A stretch of 64,000 nucleotides of DNA. Origin: Tamarix chinensis. Taxonomy: Eukaryota > Streptophyta > Magnoliopsida > Caryophyllales > Tamaricaceae. Numbering within the stretch: position 1 is the first letter of the stretch; each line of letters begins with the position of its first letter. Where the stretch lies: NCBI GenBank assembly GCA_030549775.1, contig CM060177.1, positions 87,143,236 through 87,207,235 on the forward strand. Reading direction: 5' to 3'. Made by a program: the position numbers and the translations under genes. The notes beneath the pieces are model-generated. The model was not told where the DNA came from and searched no databases. It worked only from the letters and a program-made list of their open reading frames with translations. Positions 49,331 to 61,643 of this stretch are shown here, in pieces.

Positions 49331-50227
49331 GTTTGGAGTAGAGGGTAGGGTTCTAAGGGTCGGCAGGAGGGTAATGTAGGTACGGTTTGGGTAGCCAGCG
49401 GCGCCAATTGGCTAGTACCAATTCAAATCGTGGCAGCTTCTTCGTGCAGGAAAAGGAGGATTTTGCGTAGAATAAAAGGAAGGTGGGTTAGATTATGTTG
49501 AACGACAATTCGAGAGGAGGATAAAGAGGGGAGAAATGGCCGGTCACGACAAGCATAGCCGGTGGTGCCATTTTCAGGCTGACTGAGTTATAGGTCGATG
49601 GGGAGGAGGAGGAAGGAAGAAGAAGGGGGTAGATTGGCTGGCTGGGGGAAAAAGAAAGAAAAGAAAAGAGAAGGTAGAACCGAACCCGGCCGGCATCGGT
49701 TATAAACTTTTTAAATAGGAAGTGGCGTTCTAGGGAAAGAGGGAAGAAGAAGCGTTGTTTTACTCCTAGGCCTCGTCAAAGGGACAAGGTGATGGAAACT
49801 GTCCGCGACAGGCCCAACCGAAAGAAGAAAGGAGAGAAAAGGGAAGAAAAGAAAGAAAGGAAAGAAAAAGAAAAGAAAAAGGAAGAAAGGAAAAGAAAGA
49901 GGAAAAAAGGAAAAAAAAGAAAAATAAGTAGGTTGGGGTTAATTAAATTAATTATATATTTTGGGTATTTAAAATAAAAATATTTAAAATAAAATAATAT
50001 TAAATTTTCCTTTTAGGCTAATTTAGGATTTTTAAAAGATTTTTCCTAAATTCCTTTTTAATTAGCAAAATACCTGAATTTTCCCTTATAAAAATATTTG
50101 TAAATTTCCTCTTAATTTGCCCTAAATAATTTCTTTCTATTCCAATAAAAATAATTAATTTAATTAATTCTCTAATAAATCATTATTTAATTACACTTCT
50201 TAAAATAAGTATTTTTGGGATATTTCA

Positions 50228-50607
50228 CTTGTGGTTACTTATTGAAAGCCACTAACTCTCTTTCTTTATTCTCTAAAATTCTCCCCTGATTATTAACCCT
50301 TTCTCTATCATTTTCTTATAGGTCATATTCATCATCATTTTCATTGTTATTGTTGTCATCATTAGTACACTATTCTTTTCCTTCTCAGCTCACCCAACGA
50401 AACGCCACCCAAAATCCTCTATATACCCTCCTTTGTTTATTGTCCATTTGTTCCAACCACCACCTTTATTTGTGACTCATCCACCCAACCTAACACCTCT
50501 CAAGTGTTGTGCCATTTTCCCTCTCTCCCTCTTGGAAAGGTTTTGTTTCTTCCTCCAACATCTTGGCTAGTATTACTGAATGAAGGGAACTCACTGAGTA
50601 GGTTAAC
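50228..50607 (-). mobile_element. LTR-like copy G, right fragment
   Basis: CT-rich sequence with CTCTATATACCC at 50418, comparable to CCCTATAAATACCC of copy B. It stops at the boundary of the Athila-like LTR at 50608. Confidence 0.4.
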
Positions 50608-52185
50608 TGATAGGTGCTAATCCGTATGCCCACGACTTCTTTGTTAGCATGTCAAGGTTGTATCTATAGGGACATCATGATTGATTACAAATTTTTATTA
50701 TTTTAGCTATCTAGATCACTATGGATTAAGAATATGAAAGTAGATAAGGAAGAAAAATGAAATGAATAACAAATCATAGATTCTAAAATGTTGGATATAA
50801 AGCTTGGGATTAAACTTTAGTCTCGTTTTTGGTATTCAATAATGAATTAACAATATTTTGTAATATGGTCCAAAATTGCTATGAACAATCAGTCAAATGT
50901 GATTCACTAGCCTCTTTCAAGGTATATGAATGTATTTAATCTAATTTATTGACTACTTTCGTGAATAAAAAATTAGATTAAATCGACTGAATACCATCGA
51001 TTCAATAGTCCCTAAGAATCAAATGTCTACTTTCATAATCATTTGAATTCCTATCTGTATATTAATTTTTGACATTGATTTCAACCTTTAAATAATAGTC
51101 AACATTACTATAAGTCAAAATATATAAAACCCAACTCATACAATGATTCCTAACATATGAAATAACACATATGAACCATACATACAACATATACTATAAT
51201 TCATCATATTCATACAAAATAGAGCCTAAATCAATCCTAGAAAAAGGAATTACTCACTCATGGTTTGAAAGAAATGTAGAGAATAAAAACAAATGACATA
51301 CATATTGTAGATATAATAATTAACGGAAGAGAGAATGAATAGATTAAACTATAAGTTGAAGATAAAATAGGATGATTGTAGAGTTGTGATAAACAATTTT
51401 CTACTCTTAATTTGGAAGAATAAAATTACATCAAGTAAAAATTATATGGAGTTATTTTTGATTGGGAAGAATGGATAAAAATAAAGTCATAATATCCCCT
51501 TTCTCCTCCCTATTGTTGACCATAAATTAATGCCCCTCTCGCTACTAAAGAAAAACTAAGTGGAAAAAAGCATGGAAACATGTCATGTGTAGTGGTAATT
51601 GCCTACTATATGGTCATGCAAGGCTACATAGGCTAGCCTTGCAATGCTGCACTGGCTAGCTGTGTGGATTCTCCACTCTCGAAACTTTTGTGATCAGCAT
51701 GGATGTGTAAAGGGTGTGCTAAGGTTGTGCATAAATTTTACATGTGACATATCTATTCGATGGTTGCACTGCTATGCAGTAAGTTATGGTGCACTCCTGT
51801 AACGATCTTGATATCGCGCTGATGGATTAAAGGTTGCATGGTTGTGTAACTAGTTGTGTTGTAGCCATATCACATCCTTTTCTTTCTCCTCTTGATTCCT
51901 TTGCTCCTCTGTTTAGCTCCTTAACTTTCTTGTCTTCTCCAAAATCATTTGGGGTTGATTATCTTCCTTCATTGCCTTTCATAGTTGATTTTTCCCCTCC
52001 AATTCTATACACCACTTCCTTGGATTTATGCGCTTATGCGTAATTTTCTATAAAAAAAAATTACTAAGAGAGCAATAACACAAACAAGAGGCTTGAATTA
52101 TGATAAGTCTCTTAATTTATGCCAAAACTAATTACAAAAAGGAAGGCAAAGAGAGGTAGAAATATGGAAAATATTTAGTTTATCA
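50608..52185 (-). mobile_element. Athila-like 3' LTR (1578 bp)
   Basis: On the - strand it begins TGATAAACTAAATATTTT right after a polypurine tract and ends GGATTAGCACCTATCA, so the ends form a short TGATA/TATCA inverted pair. Length and the AGCACCTATCA end fit Athila-clade LTRs. The interior carries GCATGG/CCATGC-rich stretches (51590-51850), usual in this clade. Confidence 0.7.
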
Positions 52186-52200
52186 ACTCCCCCATGCTTA
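52186..52200 (-). other. Polypurine tract of the Athila-like element
   Basis: TAAGCATGGGGGAGT on the - strand, immediately before the LTR, preceded by TTGAGGAAAAGTAAAGAG. This is the familiar Athila/Tat context for plus-strand priming. Confidence 0.75.
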
Positions 52201-53759
52201 CTCTTTACTTTTCCTCAAGCAAACTCCAAACATCATAAAGAAAATTTAGATAGAAGGAAATGGGATCAAAGACTCATATGATAGAATGAACTACACAATC
52301 AACACATATAATCACTAGATCAATCTATATTGCGAGCATTAATAGTAAGAAAATGATCATAAAGTTGTGAATACTCCTCAGTCCTGACTTTCAATTCAGT
52401 ATTAGTATAACACTCTAAGAAGGTTTAGGATCATGTAGATGCACATCCTTATGATATAAAGGTTTAATAGAGAAGTAAACTTCCTCACTTTAGAAAAATG
52501 TAAATGCTCTATGCTTATGTGTGTTTTTCTTTCGCTCAAAATTTTCTCTGTCAATTGTGATAACCCATAATATTGCATGTATTCTCATACTCTGCCACTC
52601 AAAGACATTATGCAACACAAAAATCATAAGGTTTTATTCAATCTGTAACGGAGCTAGGGGAAAGGGTAGAACAAGTCTAGGATTGTAGTTAAAGGCTCGA
52701 AAACACATGGAAATATAGCAACAAAAATATTTCTCAGAATCTAAGATTAATAATGTATCATTATACTCCAAAATATACAAACCAAGGCCTTCACCATTAA
52801 TTCATCTCTACCCATCAAAATCATATGATTATTTGCCCACATCTCAACTTCAAAACTTTTATTCTTTTCTTTATCTTCTTTTTCTTTCTCTCTTTCTCTC
52901 TCTTTTTTTTATAAAGAGGATGAAGCTACATTTTGGTCATTTTCTCAACACAAAGTCTACCAAAAACATCTTTATTACACCCCATGCTTATCCTTAGTGT
53001 TCCTACATTCAAATGCATTAAAGAGTCATCTCTCCCTAGTGTTCTAACAAGGGAAAGGTAATAACCCAAAATTATCGCTACCAATGTAGGTTTTTGATTG
53101 AAGAAATAGGTTTTAGGCTCAAAGAGGTTAAGAAAAGGAAACAAAAGTTATTTAGTAGGTAAATTGGCTAATGTAGCTATGAAAAGAAAACATATGCCTC
53201 AATCATCATAATATACGCATAAGTTATATATGGCCTTGAATAGAACTCATGCTAGTTCTAGCTTCACTCATCAGGGGATAATACACACAATTAGGAATCA
53301 ATATTATTGTAAAAATGAACAACAATTAATAAGGCTCAAGATCTCACCAGTTCTCTTGCTACTAAGTTTATTTCCTTTGTCTCGGTCTAGATGGGTAAAT
53401 CAATGAAGATGAACCTCTAGAGTGCTAAAACAATAAGTGGCCTGAGAGTTTATTGATCAGAGATTTCATTATTAAAATATTTTCAAAACCTTTTCCATTA
53501 TACTTGATTGTAATCTATAGGTGTCACTAGAGAATGATCAAGCTGTGTAGAGAATTCTATCAAATTTTCATCATTAACCTATCATTTTGTAATTTTTTAT
53601 TATAAAATAACTCCAAAAAAATAGAAAACTAAAAAACAAAAGGAATAAAGAAATAAAAATAAAAACACACCTAGTAAAAAGGAAAAAGAAAGAAAATAAT
53701 CGAAATAGAAAATGGCAAGCTGAGAACCCCTCGACCACATGGTTAAAGAACACATTGTC
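52201..53759 (-). other. Athila-like 3' non-coding region
   Basis: No open frame. A second polypurine-like motif, GGATAAGCATGGGGTG on the - strand, lies at about 52978-52993. Confidence 0.5.
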
Positions 53760-55111
53760 TACAATGTGTGTATGAAAAAGTGAGGGAGGGAAGGAATTTC
53801 ACTTACTGAGGGGGTTGTGGTGGTGGGAAGTTATGCTCAAGTTGTCATTGATACATATGGTGTATCACAGTGTTCATTTGTTCTATGGGATCTATAAAAT
53901 CCTGAAGACTAGCTTTTTAGGCTTCAAGCATATTGAATCTTGAATCAATATGCTAGAATTGGGCATCACAAGATGTTCTAGATGAATAAGGGCTCAAGTT
54001 TATGCCAAGGGACTGGGTGGTGGAAGAGGAAGCAATTATGAAGTGGGTGCTTCACCAGTGGTGTCATGGTGCTCATCTTGAGGGGGAATAGGTTGAATAA
54101 GGTGAGGTGTGGTGGGCAATGGTAACTAGTTAGTGTTCTCGTTACCAATGAGAGTGGTGAAATCTCTATTAGGTAACAGGAACCATGCCTCCTGGTTATA
54201 GAATAATCAGAACAGCAACCCATCTTGTATAATGAGTTTCATATTAGTGCAAGTTGCCAACCCTAGATATATCTTAGAAAGGTCAACAGGGATACATTCG
54301 ATGTCTTATCCAAGCCTTCAGGCAATGTGCGTGATGATTCCTCTAATGAAAATATCACTATTAATGTTGGTACTAATATTACTTAGTTGATCTACCAAAT
54401 AATATACTCCATCAAGGGCAACATTCTGGAGCATACAATGTAGAGCCCATAGCTCTAGCTTATGCACATTCCTTTGGCTCTCCCCTGACCAAAAAGTGTC
54501 CCAGTCAAAATCTATTGAATGTACCTCATTGTAGAGTTATAAATCAATGAGGCCTTAATGTGGTGTCCATTGTAATGCTTAGGAGTATATCCCTGGCTTG
54601 GCAAAGATATTTGAGCCCAAAATACCTGAGGATCTCACATTTGGTGATCCTCGGGGAAAAGTCTCCATCCAATGGTAGAAAAATAAATTATGGTAGAAAA
54701 CTGTGTCACCAACATTATATGAGACTCATTGAAGAGTCTAAAAGAAACAGAATCGATAATGTGATCAAAAGTAAATGAACTAAGGAAATCAAGGGTGAGT
54801 CCTTTACTCGTATGGTCAGCATGTGCAAAAAAGTGTGAGAGACTTCCTCTAGCTATCAAATACTCAATGTCTTCCTGAATCCCTAGCTTCTTGAGACATA
54901 TTAAATCGATGTATCGAGTGGATGTTATGTTTTGAGAAGAAATGGCATCGTATTTCTCTTGGTGAACTAAGTTTGCAAACACGACGTCTTAAGGATTAGA
55001 TGGTCGGGTATTCGATGTTTTACCTTTTCCTCAAGACTGTAATTGTTATTTTCGTGAAGATGCACCTTCATTTTTCATTGCATTTGTCTTTGTGTGATTC
55101 TTGGATGCCAT
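53760..55111 (-). pseudogene. Athila-type ORF (plant retrotransposon ORF1-like), broken
   Basis: The start MASKNHTKTNAMKNEGASSRK at 55111 is followed by stops (near 55048, 55033 and 54991) and then a conserved part at 54635-54982 in the same frame: NITSTRYIDLICLKKLGI, then DIEYLIARGSLSHFF and LTLDFLSSF. Pattern and order match the conserved domain of the ORF that Athila elements carry outside pol. The C-terminal part (53978-54223) is separated by a frame change and ends in a Pro-rich stretch. The function of this protein in living Athila elements is not established. Confidence 0.6.
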
Positions 55112-56060
55112 TTTGGTAAAAAGCTTGCAGATTTGAGACTAATTTACCTAATTCTAAGGATTATGCAATATAAAATGGAAACTAAATTCTAAATCTGCTA
55201 CTATAATACACCAATACAATTTAAATCAAGTAAGTAGAGGAAAATTGGAAATCAAATTGAAATGTATGGCCTGTGCTATGCTCTAATGATTGTGCCATGT
55301 TTCTGCGTATTGGGCTCTATAGTGCTTGTGTAATGGTGTTGTGTGCTAGGAAGAGTTGTGCCTATATTATGGTTGTGTAGTGGTGTTGTGTTGTACCTGT
55401 GCAATGGGAAGAGACCAATGTAGAGGGAGGTAATGGAGTGTGGAGAAGGGTGGTGAGAAGGGAGGAAGTGTACAGTTTTGAAGGTTGAAGAAAGTCGAGC
55501 ATATGGAGGTTGAATTTGAAGGGCACAAGGTTTAGTCACAGGTGCGCAATAGTTATACGCCGTGAGGCATACATTAGTGCAGTATTGCATGACCCAACCA
55601 TGTGAGAAACTGGATCTCAATGAAGCATACATATGGAGGCACATGCGTGTAGAATTGGCACGATCGGTTGTGCATGAAATTTTATCTAGCATAATTCAGC
55701 GCAAGTGTGCACGGGCATGCAGGATCGGCACTACCCAGCCATGCATAGAATTGAGTCTCACCAAAATCAGCATAAGATCGCACAACCATGCAAGAGCTAA
55801 TGCCATGGTCATGCATAGGTCTGGTTGTCGTGTATTTGTTTCCCAGGGGTGCACTACTATGTGAGAGGCTATGGAACCTTCTTTTTAGCATCTTTTTGGT
55901 CCTTTTTTGCCCTAAAATTTGATTCCTCATCCCCTATTTTATCCACTTCATCTTGGATCATAGTAATTCATACCAAATCATTACGAAGAAAATTGAAAAT
56001 AAAAGCAAAATATGTGAAGAAAACAAGAATAAATGAAAATCATAGAAGAACATGGGTTGC
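55112..56060 (-). other. Athila-like spacer between pol tail and ORF
   Basis: Short frames only. GTGCA/TGCAC and CATGC/GCATG strings are frequent between 55270 and 55830, similar to the interior of the Athila-like LTR. No gene. Confidence 0.45.
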
Positions 56061-56403
56061 CTTTCATAGAGCACTTATTTAGGGTCCTTTCCTCAACCCT
56101 GCTATTCTCAATTTGATGGTGGATATGGAAGAGCAAGTGTTCTCATCTTATCTACCAAAGAAGTAGTAATGTAAGGTTTAATTGTTGACCATTGACCTTA
56201 AAAATGCTTGTATACTCACTCCAAATATATATAGCTTCAAATAATATACCTTATGGATATAAAATGACTGCCTAGAATGAAGATTTCCTAGAAAAATATT
56301 AAGATGAGAGTTGAAGAGGAACACCAACTCTATTCTTGAAACTCCCTTGGTTAATGTGCTTGTCATGCCATCTAGTTCTTTTCTTATATATTCGTGCACT
56401 CTC
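56061..56403 (-). pseudogene. Athila integrase C-terminal remnant
   Basis: On the - strand, pieces RIYKKRTRWHDKHI, VFLFNSHLNIFLGNLHSR and FKVNG-like/IKPYITTSLVD follow one another in shifting frames. They correspond to the Athila/Tat motif series ending integrase (WHDKHI, LLFNSRLKLFPGKL, FKVNGQRLK). The upstream part of pol is missing because the next Ty3/Gypsy element begins here. Confidence 0.7.
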
Positions 56404-56547
56404 GTATGCTAATTCTTGTTATTCAATATTAGAAGAGTAAGACTGAGATGATCCTACATTATTATCCCCTTATAAAGGAGAATTTGTTCTTAAATTAGCA
56501 TCACTATAGTAAGGAGACAAATCACCAATATTGAAAGTCCTAAAAGC

Positions 56548-57449
56548 TTATCCATAGTATTCAGGTAATTCTAATTCATATGCATTATTTCCAAACTTTC
56601 TTAAGATTTTAAATAGTTCATCAGCTTTTGGCATAATTTTTTTCTTAAGTTTGGAAATCCTTATTTTCTTAAGTGTATCCAAACCAAATATCCTAGTGAA
56701 AACACTTGTTGAATTCGATTTTTTTATGCTTAAGTTTGGTTCTGTCATTAGATTTCTTAATGTTGTTTTTAATTTGTTCATGAATTATTTTTAAAGAATT
56801 TGATTATTTCTTTAGTATCATACTTCTTAATATCTTCTTTTCTTAATGAAAACATATCAATAGGTAAATAAGGATTAACCCTATAGGTAACTTTAAAGGG
56901 ACTTGAATGTGTTGAACTAGAAGGAATCCTATTATAAGCAAATTCAGCATGTGCTAGTTTTATATCCCAATCCTTAGTACTTTTATTGACTAATTCTTGT
57001 ATTAAAGGTTCTAAAGTTCTATTAGTCACTTCTATTTGACGATCCATTTGTGGATGATGAGATGTACTAAATAAAAACTTAGTACTTAAAATATGCTAAA
57101 GTATCTTCCAAAAGTAGCTCAAAATTTTCACATCTCTATCTAATACTATCCTTTTGGGAATTCTATGTAATCTTACTATCTCTTTGAAATATAAATATGC
57201 TACATGAGATACATCATCTATTTTATTACAAGGTATGAAAGGTTCCGTTTTAGAAAACCAATCTACTACCACTATAATAGAATCCTTTCCCCTTTTTTTC
57301 CTTAGTAAACCCAAAATAAAGTCCATACTAACACTCTCCCATGGTTGACTAGGAACTAGTAAAGGAGTATACAAACCTTTATGGAAGAAACTTTCACTTT
57401 TTTGATAAATTATACATCTTTCAATAATAGCTTGAACTAATTTTATCAT
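56548..57449 (-). pseudogene. Ty3/Gypsy integrase, two or three frames
   Basis: 57449-57096 carries the core: LLVPSQPWESVSMDFILGL, DSIIVVVDWFSK and RIPKRIVLDRDVKILSYFW, with the first two Asp of the D-D-E triad. 57047-56778 has NRTLEPLIQELVN and WDIKLAHAEFAYNRIPSSST. 56781-56548 has the C-terminal KIMPKADELFKILRKFGNNA and YELELPEYYG. The N-terminal zinc finger is reduced. A gap between 57096 and 57047 and stops separate the parts. Confidence 0.8.
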
Positions 57450-57480
57450 ACGTAGCTAGTAGAAATTTTCTTGCAATATT

Positions 57481-57888
57481 TCATGGTTTTATGAACACAA
57501 AAAAACCAACTATATCCCCCTCATGTACTTCTTTAACAAGTAAATCATGTACACTAGAATGAGGTATACATAACTTATTAAGTTTAAAAAGAAAGTCATC
57601 TTGTAGCACATAATTACCACAAATATTATTCTTTTTACATGCATTATAGATTTCGAAAAAATCTTCATCTTTTGCATAAAATACCTTCAACATTTCAAAA
57701 CCTAATAATTTATCATACAACATAACAAGTATCATAGATATTCTAGATAAAGAATCTACCATGACATTTTCCTTCCCATAAAAATGTTTGATAGAAAACA
57801 TGAAGGATTTTAAGAAACTAACCCATTTGGCATGTCTAGAACTTATCTTCTTTAGTACATGCAAATATTTTAAACTTTCATGGTCCAA
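57481..57888 (-). pseudogene. Ty3/Gypsy RNase H and linker to integrase
   Basis: DHESLKYLHVLKKISSRHAK and FSIKHFYGKENVMVDSLSRI are the terminal motifs of Ty3/Gypsy RNase H (DHKSLKYL..., G..N.VADALSR). The remainder is the linker up to the integrase zinc finger, with LCIPHSSVHDLLVKEVHEGD. The upstream catalytic motifs lie in broken frames above 57888. Confidence 0.8.
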
Positions 57889-57889
57889 A

Positions 57890-59000
57890 TGGTTTAAGTC
57901 TCAAATAATGGCTCCATGTTTCTAGAATTATTATAATAGCATAGAATTCTTTATCATATTTTGAATAATTCAATTTGGCCCATCTAATTTCTCACTAAAG
58001 AAAGCGATGGCTCATTTTTCTTATGAGAGTATATCTTCTATCCCTGCCCCACTAGCATTACATGAAACTTGAAACAATTTATCAAAGTTAGGTTAAGATA
58101 ATATCAGTGCATTGCAAATCTTGTCTTTTAAAGTCTTGAAGGCTTTAATTGTATTATCACTCTATCTAAATTTTCCTTTCTCCATGAGTTATGTTATTGG
58201 CATGAAAATAATTGAAAAATCCTTGATAAATCTTCAATAAAAACTTGTCAAACCTTGAAAAGTCCTCACCTCATGAATATCTTTGAGTATTAGCCAATGT
58301 TAAATATCTTGGATCTTTGTGGGATCAAATTTTATAACTTCAATTCTCATAATATATCCAAGAAAAACAATAATCAAAAGCATGAAATCACATTTCACCA
58401 TTTTCTCATAGAGTTTTATTTACCTCAGTTTATCAAATAATCTCCTTAAATGAATAAGATGATCGTGTACATTTTACTGTACAAAAGTATATCATCTAAG
58501 TATACCACAATAAAAATTCCAAGAAAAGGTCGAAGAACTTCATTCTTTAGTCTCATAAACGAACTAGGTGTATTACATAAACAAAAAGGCATGATAATCC
58601 ATTCATAAATACCATATTTTGTTTTAAATGTAGTTTTCCCCTTCTCTTATTCTCATTTGATGATATCCACTCCTTCAATCAATTTTAGAGAATACTTGCA
58701 CCTCACATAATTTATCTAACATGTTATCTAATCTCGGTATATGAAATCTATATTTGATAGTTATATTATTCACTACTCTAAAGTTAATACACATGTGCCA
58801 CATACCATCTCTTTTAGGAAAAAAGTAATGCAGACTCACAACATGGACTCATGCTTTCTCTCACACATCCTTTTCATATGAGTTATTGTATTCATCTCTC
58901 TAATCCCTTAGCCTCTTCTAGATTACATCAATATGCAGCTCAATTAGGTAAAGACTCACCAAGAATTAAGTGCATGTTCTATTCTTCTTTTAGGTGGTAA
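57890..59000 (-). pseudogene. Ty3/Gypsy reverse transcriptase, broken
   Basis: The catalytic box [15 protein letters not shown] is intact on the - strand around 58473-58518 (YLDD at 58491-58502). Upstream, pieces such as RIPRLDNMLDKL-like and FSKID..SGYHQ-like sequence at 58650-58800 mark the fingers/palm, but stops and frameshifts separate them. Confidence 0.7.
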
Positions 59001-59294
59001 TACAAGTGGTAAGTTATTAAAAAACACATCATGATACTCATTAATAAGCTCGTTTAATTGAGGATTATTTTTATTTTTCTACCATTGTAGGGGTTCCTTA
59101 ATAATCATAGCATAACAACTACTTTCTTCTTTAATACATTCTACTATAACCTTCTCATATAAAAATAAACTCTTTTTATTCTCAACTATGCTCTCATTAT
59201 CACACTTAGAAGTTTTAAGTTTATGCTTTTTATCATCCTTCTAAACTAGATATTCATTAGTAATAGCATTATGAATAACACTTCTGTCATATTT

Positions 59295-59552
59295 TCATGT
59301 TCTACGTAATAATATTCCACATGTATCCATATGAAAAACATCACATAGCACATCATCATGATAATTACCAATTTGAAATGAGATTAGGGTTTGCTTGGTT
59401 ACCTTGCATCCTTTTTTATTATTTAACCATTGAAGAGAATAATTTTTTGGATGTGGTGCTATCTTCAATCCCAGTTCTTTCACCATTCTCTCATTAGCTA
59501 CATCCGTACAAGATCCAATATCAAAGATAACTAAAAAAACTGTATCTCCCAT
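59295..59552 (-). pseudogene. Ty3/Gypsy aspartic protease
   Basis: VIFDIGSCTDVANERMVKEL contains the protease active site in the altered form DIGS (D-G/T-G-S is usual), followed by LQWLNNKKGCKVTKQTLISF and NYHDDVLCDVFHMDTCGILL, the typical run of this domain between gag and RT in plant Ty3/Gypsy elements. The frame stops after LLRRT. Confidence 0.75.
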
Positions 59553-59559
59553 TCTTCTT

Positions 59560-60740
59560 TTAGTTTTGAATATCTTTTCTCATTGATTGGGTTGCTCACT
59601 ATCTTGGACTTAAAGTACTCTTTCCAACACATAGCAATCATTTTCCTCCTCATCTGATTCACTAGAAACTTCTTCAATAGGCTCAAATTTAGGGTCCTCT
59701 TGAAAACACTCTTTGGTTGTGACATTCAACATCTAAATCCTTGGCATTTAAAAAATTATCATGTAGAGACCTCATTGGCCTTGTTCTCACCTTTCTCTTC
59801 TTAAGTAGAACCTTGCTTCTTATCAAAATTTGTAGATTTTGAAGTACCCATTCCATACTTTGTAGCTTGAGTAGTACTTTGTATATGGTATGAGGCTTTT
59901 TGAACTTGATTTTCTTTTCAAATCTCAATGATATCTTAATCATATCGTCAAGAGAATCATATAGAGAAGTCTCTCATTTATCTCGAATCATCATGTTAAG
60001 GCCGCTTAGAAATCTAGCACATAGTTGTTCCTTTTTCTCATAGATATCACATATAAGTGCTAATCTTTCAAACTTTCTAACATATTCTTCAACACTTATA
60101 ATTCCTTGTCTAAGAGTATTCAATCTAATATAATTATATTTCTTATACTCTTTAGGTACAAATTTCTTCTTTAGATGCTTCCTACATTTATCCCAATATT
60201 TTTTTACCTTCTCTATCCCTTGTCCTTTTCAAGTTATCATAACATGTCCTAACAAACTTCTTAAACGTAAGAGTATCAAGTTCACATTTTTTTCCATCAT
60301 GATAATCTTTGAAATCAAATATAGCCTCTACCTCATTTAACCACTCAAGAAATAAATCAACATCAAGTTTACCATTAAAATTAGGAAGATCAAGTTTAAT
60401 ACCTTTATCTTATTTTTGATGATGCTTTAGTTGATGGTCATAGAACTTTTAGTTGCTTCCACTCCCTTGTGACTCTTCGTCATGGTCAACAGGTGAATTT
60501 AGTATCTTCCTCTTTCTAGATTAGTTGGTTTTACTGCACTCCCCATTCTGTATCCATAGAACTCCCTTTGTTCTTGGATATTTTGGACTAAATCTTATTT
60601 GGCAAATCTATATTCCATTCGTTGTAATTGCGTTCGCATTATAGGACTTTAGCTAAGTTGAGCATTGGTTACATCCAGATTGGTTGAGATCTTTTACATG
60701 GCCACAAACATGGCTTGAAAATTTGGTTCCTTTTCTATGG
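59560..60740 (-). pseudogene. Ty3/Gypsy gag, broken
   Basis: Around 60440-60290 the - strand reads LPNFNGKLDVDLFLEWLNEV, EAIFDFKDYHDGKKCELDTL and FKKFVRTCYDNLK, the conserved retrotransposon gag domain. A remnant CCHC zone lies near 59700 (ECHNQRVF). Stops and shifts separate the parts. Confidence 0.7.
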
Positions 60741-61624
60741 TTTTAACTTACTATCACACTTAATCACAAGTTAGAATAATACTTAAGGTTTTGGTTAGGA
60801 AACCTAAATCAACAGTATGTCACCCTATAGTCCTTGGTCGATTCTTGAATAAAATTTTGTTTCTAATGAATCAAACACATAACAATAACTTACATATACT
60901 ACTTATACAACTAAATGAAAAAAACTTTACACACTTCTTTCTATGTTCTTAATTTCGAATTCAGCAACTTCACAATCATTCACTTCAAAAACACATACCA
61001 AGTATCATGCATGTTTCTATGTTTTTGTGTGTAATTTTATCAAAGTAAAGATCATAAACTAATATAAAAATATTCTACTCAATTATTCCACACATACATT
61101 TGACTAAACCATTTAAAACACACGAACCAAAAGTTAAGAAAAACATATAAACATTCAACACTACTCTACATCAACTAAGTAATGTTACAAACAAAACTCT
61201 TATTCGGTTAATTCTACACATATATTGATCACTACAAGTGATCATCCTGCACAAAAACCATACTACACACATAATACTTCATGAAAAATTAGAACTATTA
61301 AATCTAGTAGAATACACACAACATGCACACCCATGATTTCTCTTTATAGTTTTGACAAAAAAATATAACCTCATGTAAATTTTTTTTAATTCTTTGCATG
61401 TGTTTTCTCAAGATTATATTCAAGATTCATACATCAAATCCTATACACCATGAATATACTATTTTATATCATTCCAATGGGTTCAAGATTCAAATAATAA
61501 CAATCAACATTCAAAGAATTCAATTAAGAAAGATCAAGAGCATTACAAAGACCTTGATGGTGATACTTGGTGATGTTAAACTTGGTGATGAAACTTTGAA
61601 ACTTGTGATGTCGACTCCAAAATA

Positions 61625-61636
61625 CCTTTGATACCA
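61625..61636 (-). promoter_or_regulatory. Primer-binding site of the Ty3/Gypsy element
   Basis: TGGTATCAAAGG on the - strand, seven bases inside the LTR end, complementary to the 3' end of plant initiator tRNA-Met (TGGTATCAGAGC type). Confidence 0.75.
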
Positions 61637-61643
61637 AATTTTA

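Larger units (their letters stand above)
45846..50227 (+). mobile_element. Giant solo-LTR-like element, copy F (complete, 4382 bp)
   Basis: Starts TGTAACACCCCGAAATTTAC and ends TTTTTGGGATATTTCA, with near-identical 5-bp flanks CTTGC (45841-45845) and CTTGT (50228-50232). Parts follow copy D: GTACGCTACGCACTGAGTAA block, ACCGGT minisatellite (46600-46960), AAACCCTAGTT-type repeats (47160-47300), a GGTCTTGGAGCACGCTCCTACG block matching 26456, extensive (TAA)n (48000-48720), and a purine-biased end block (48770-49930) with a TATA box on the - strand. No coding frame. Confidence 0.78.
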
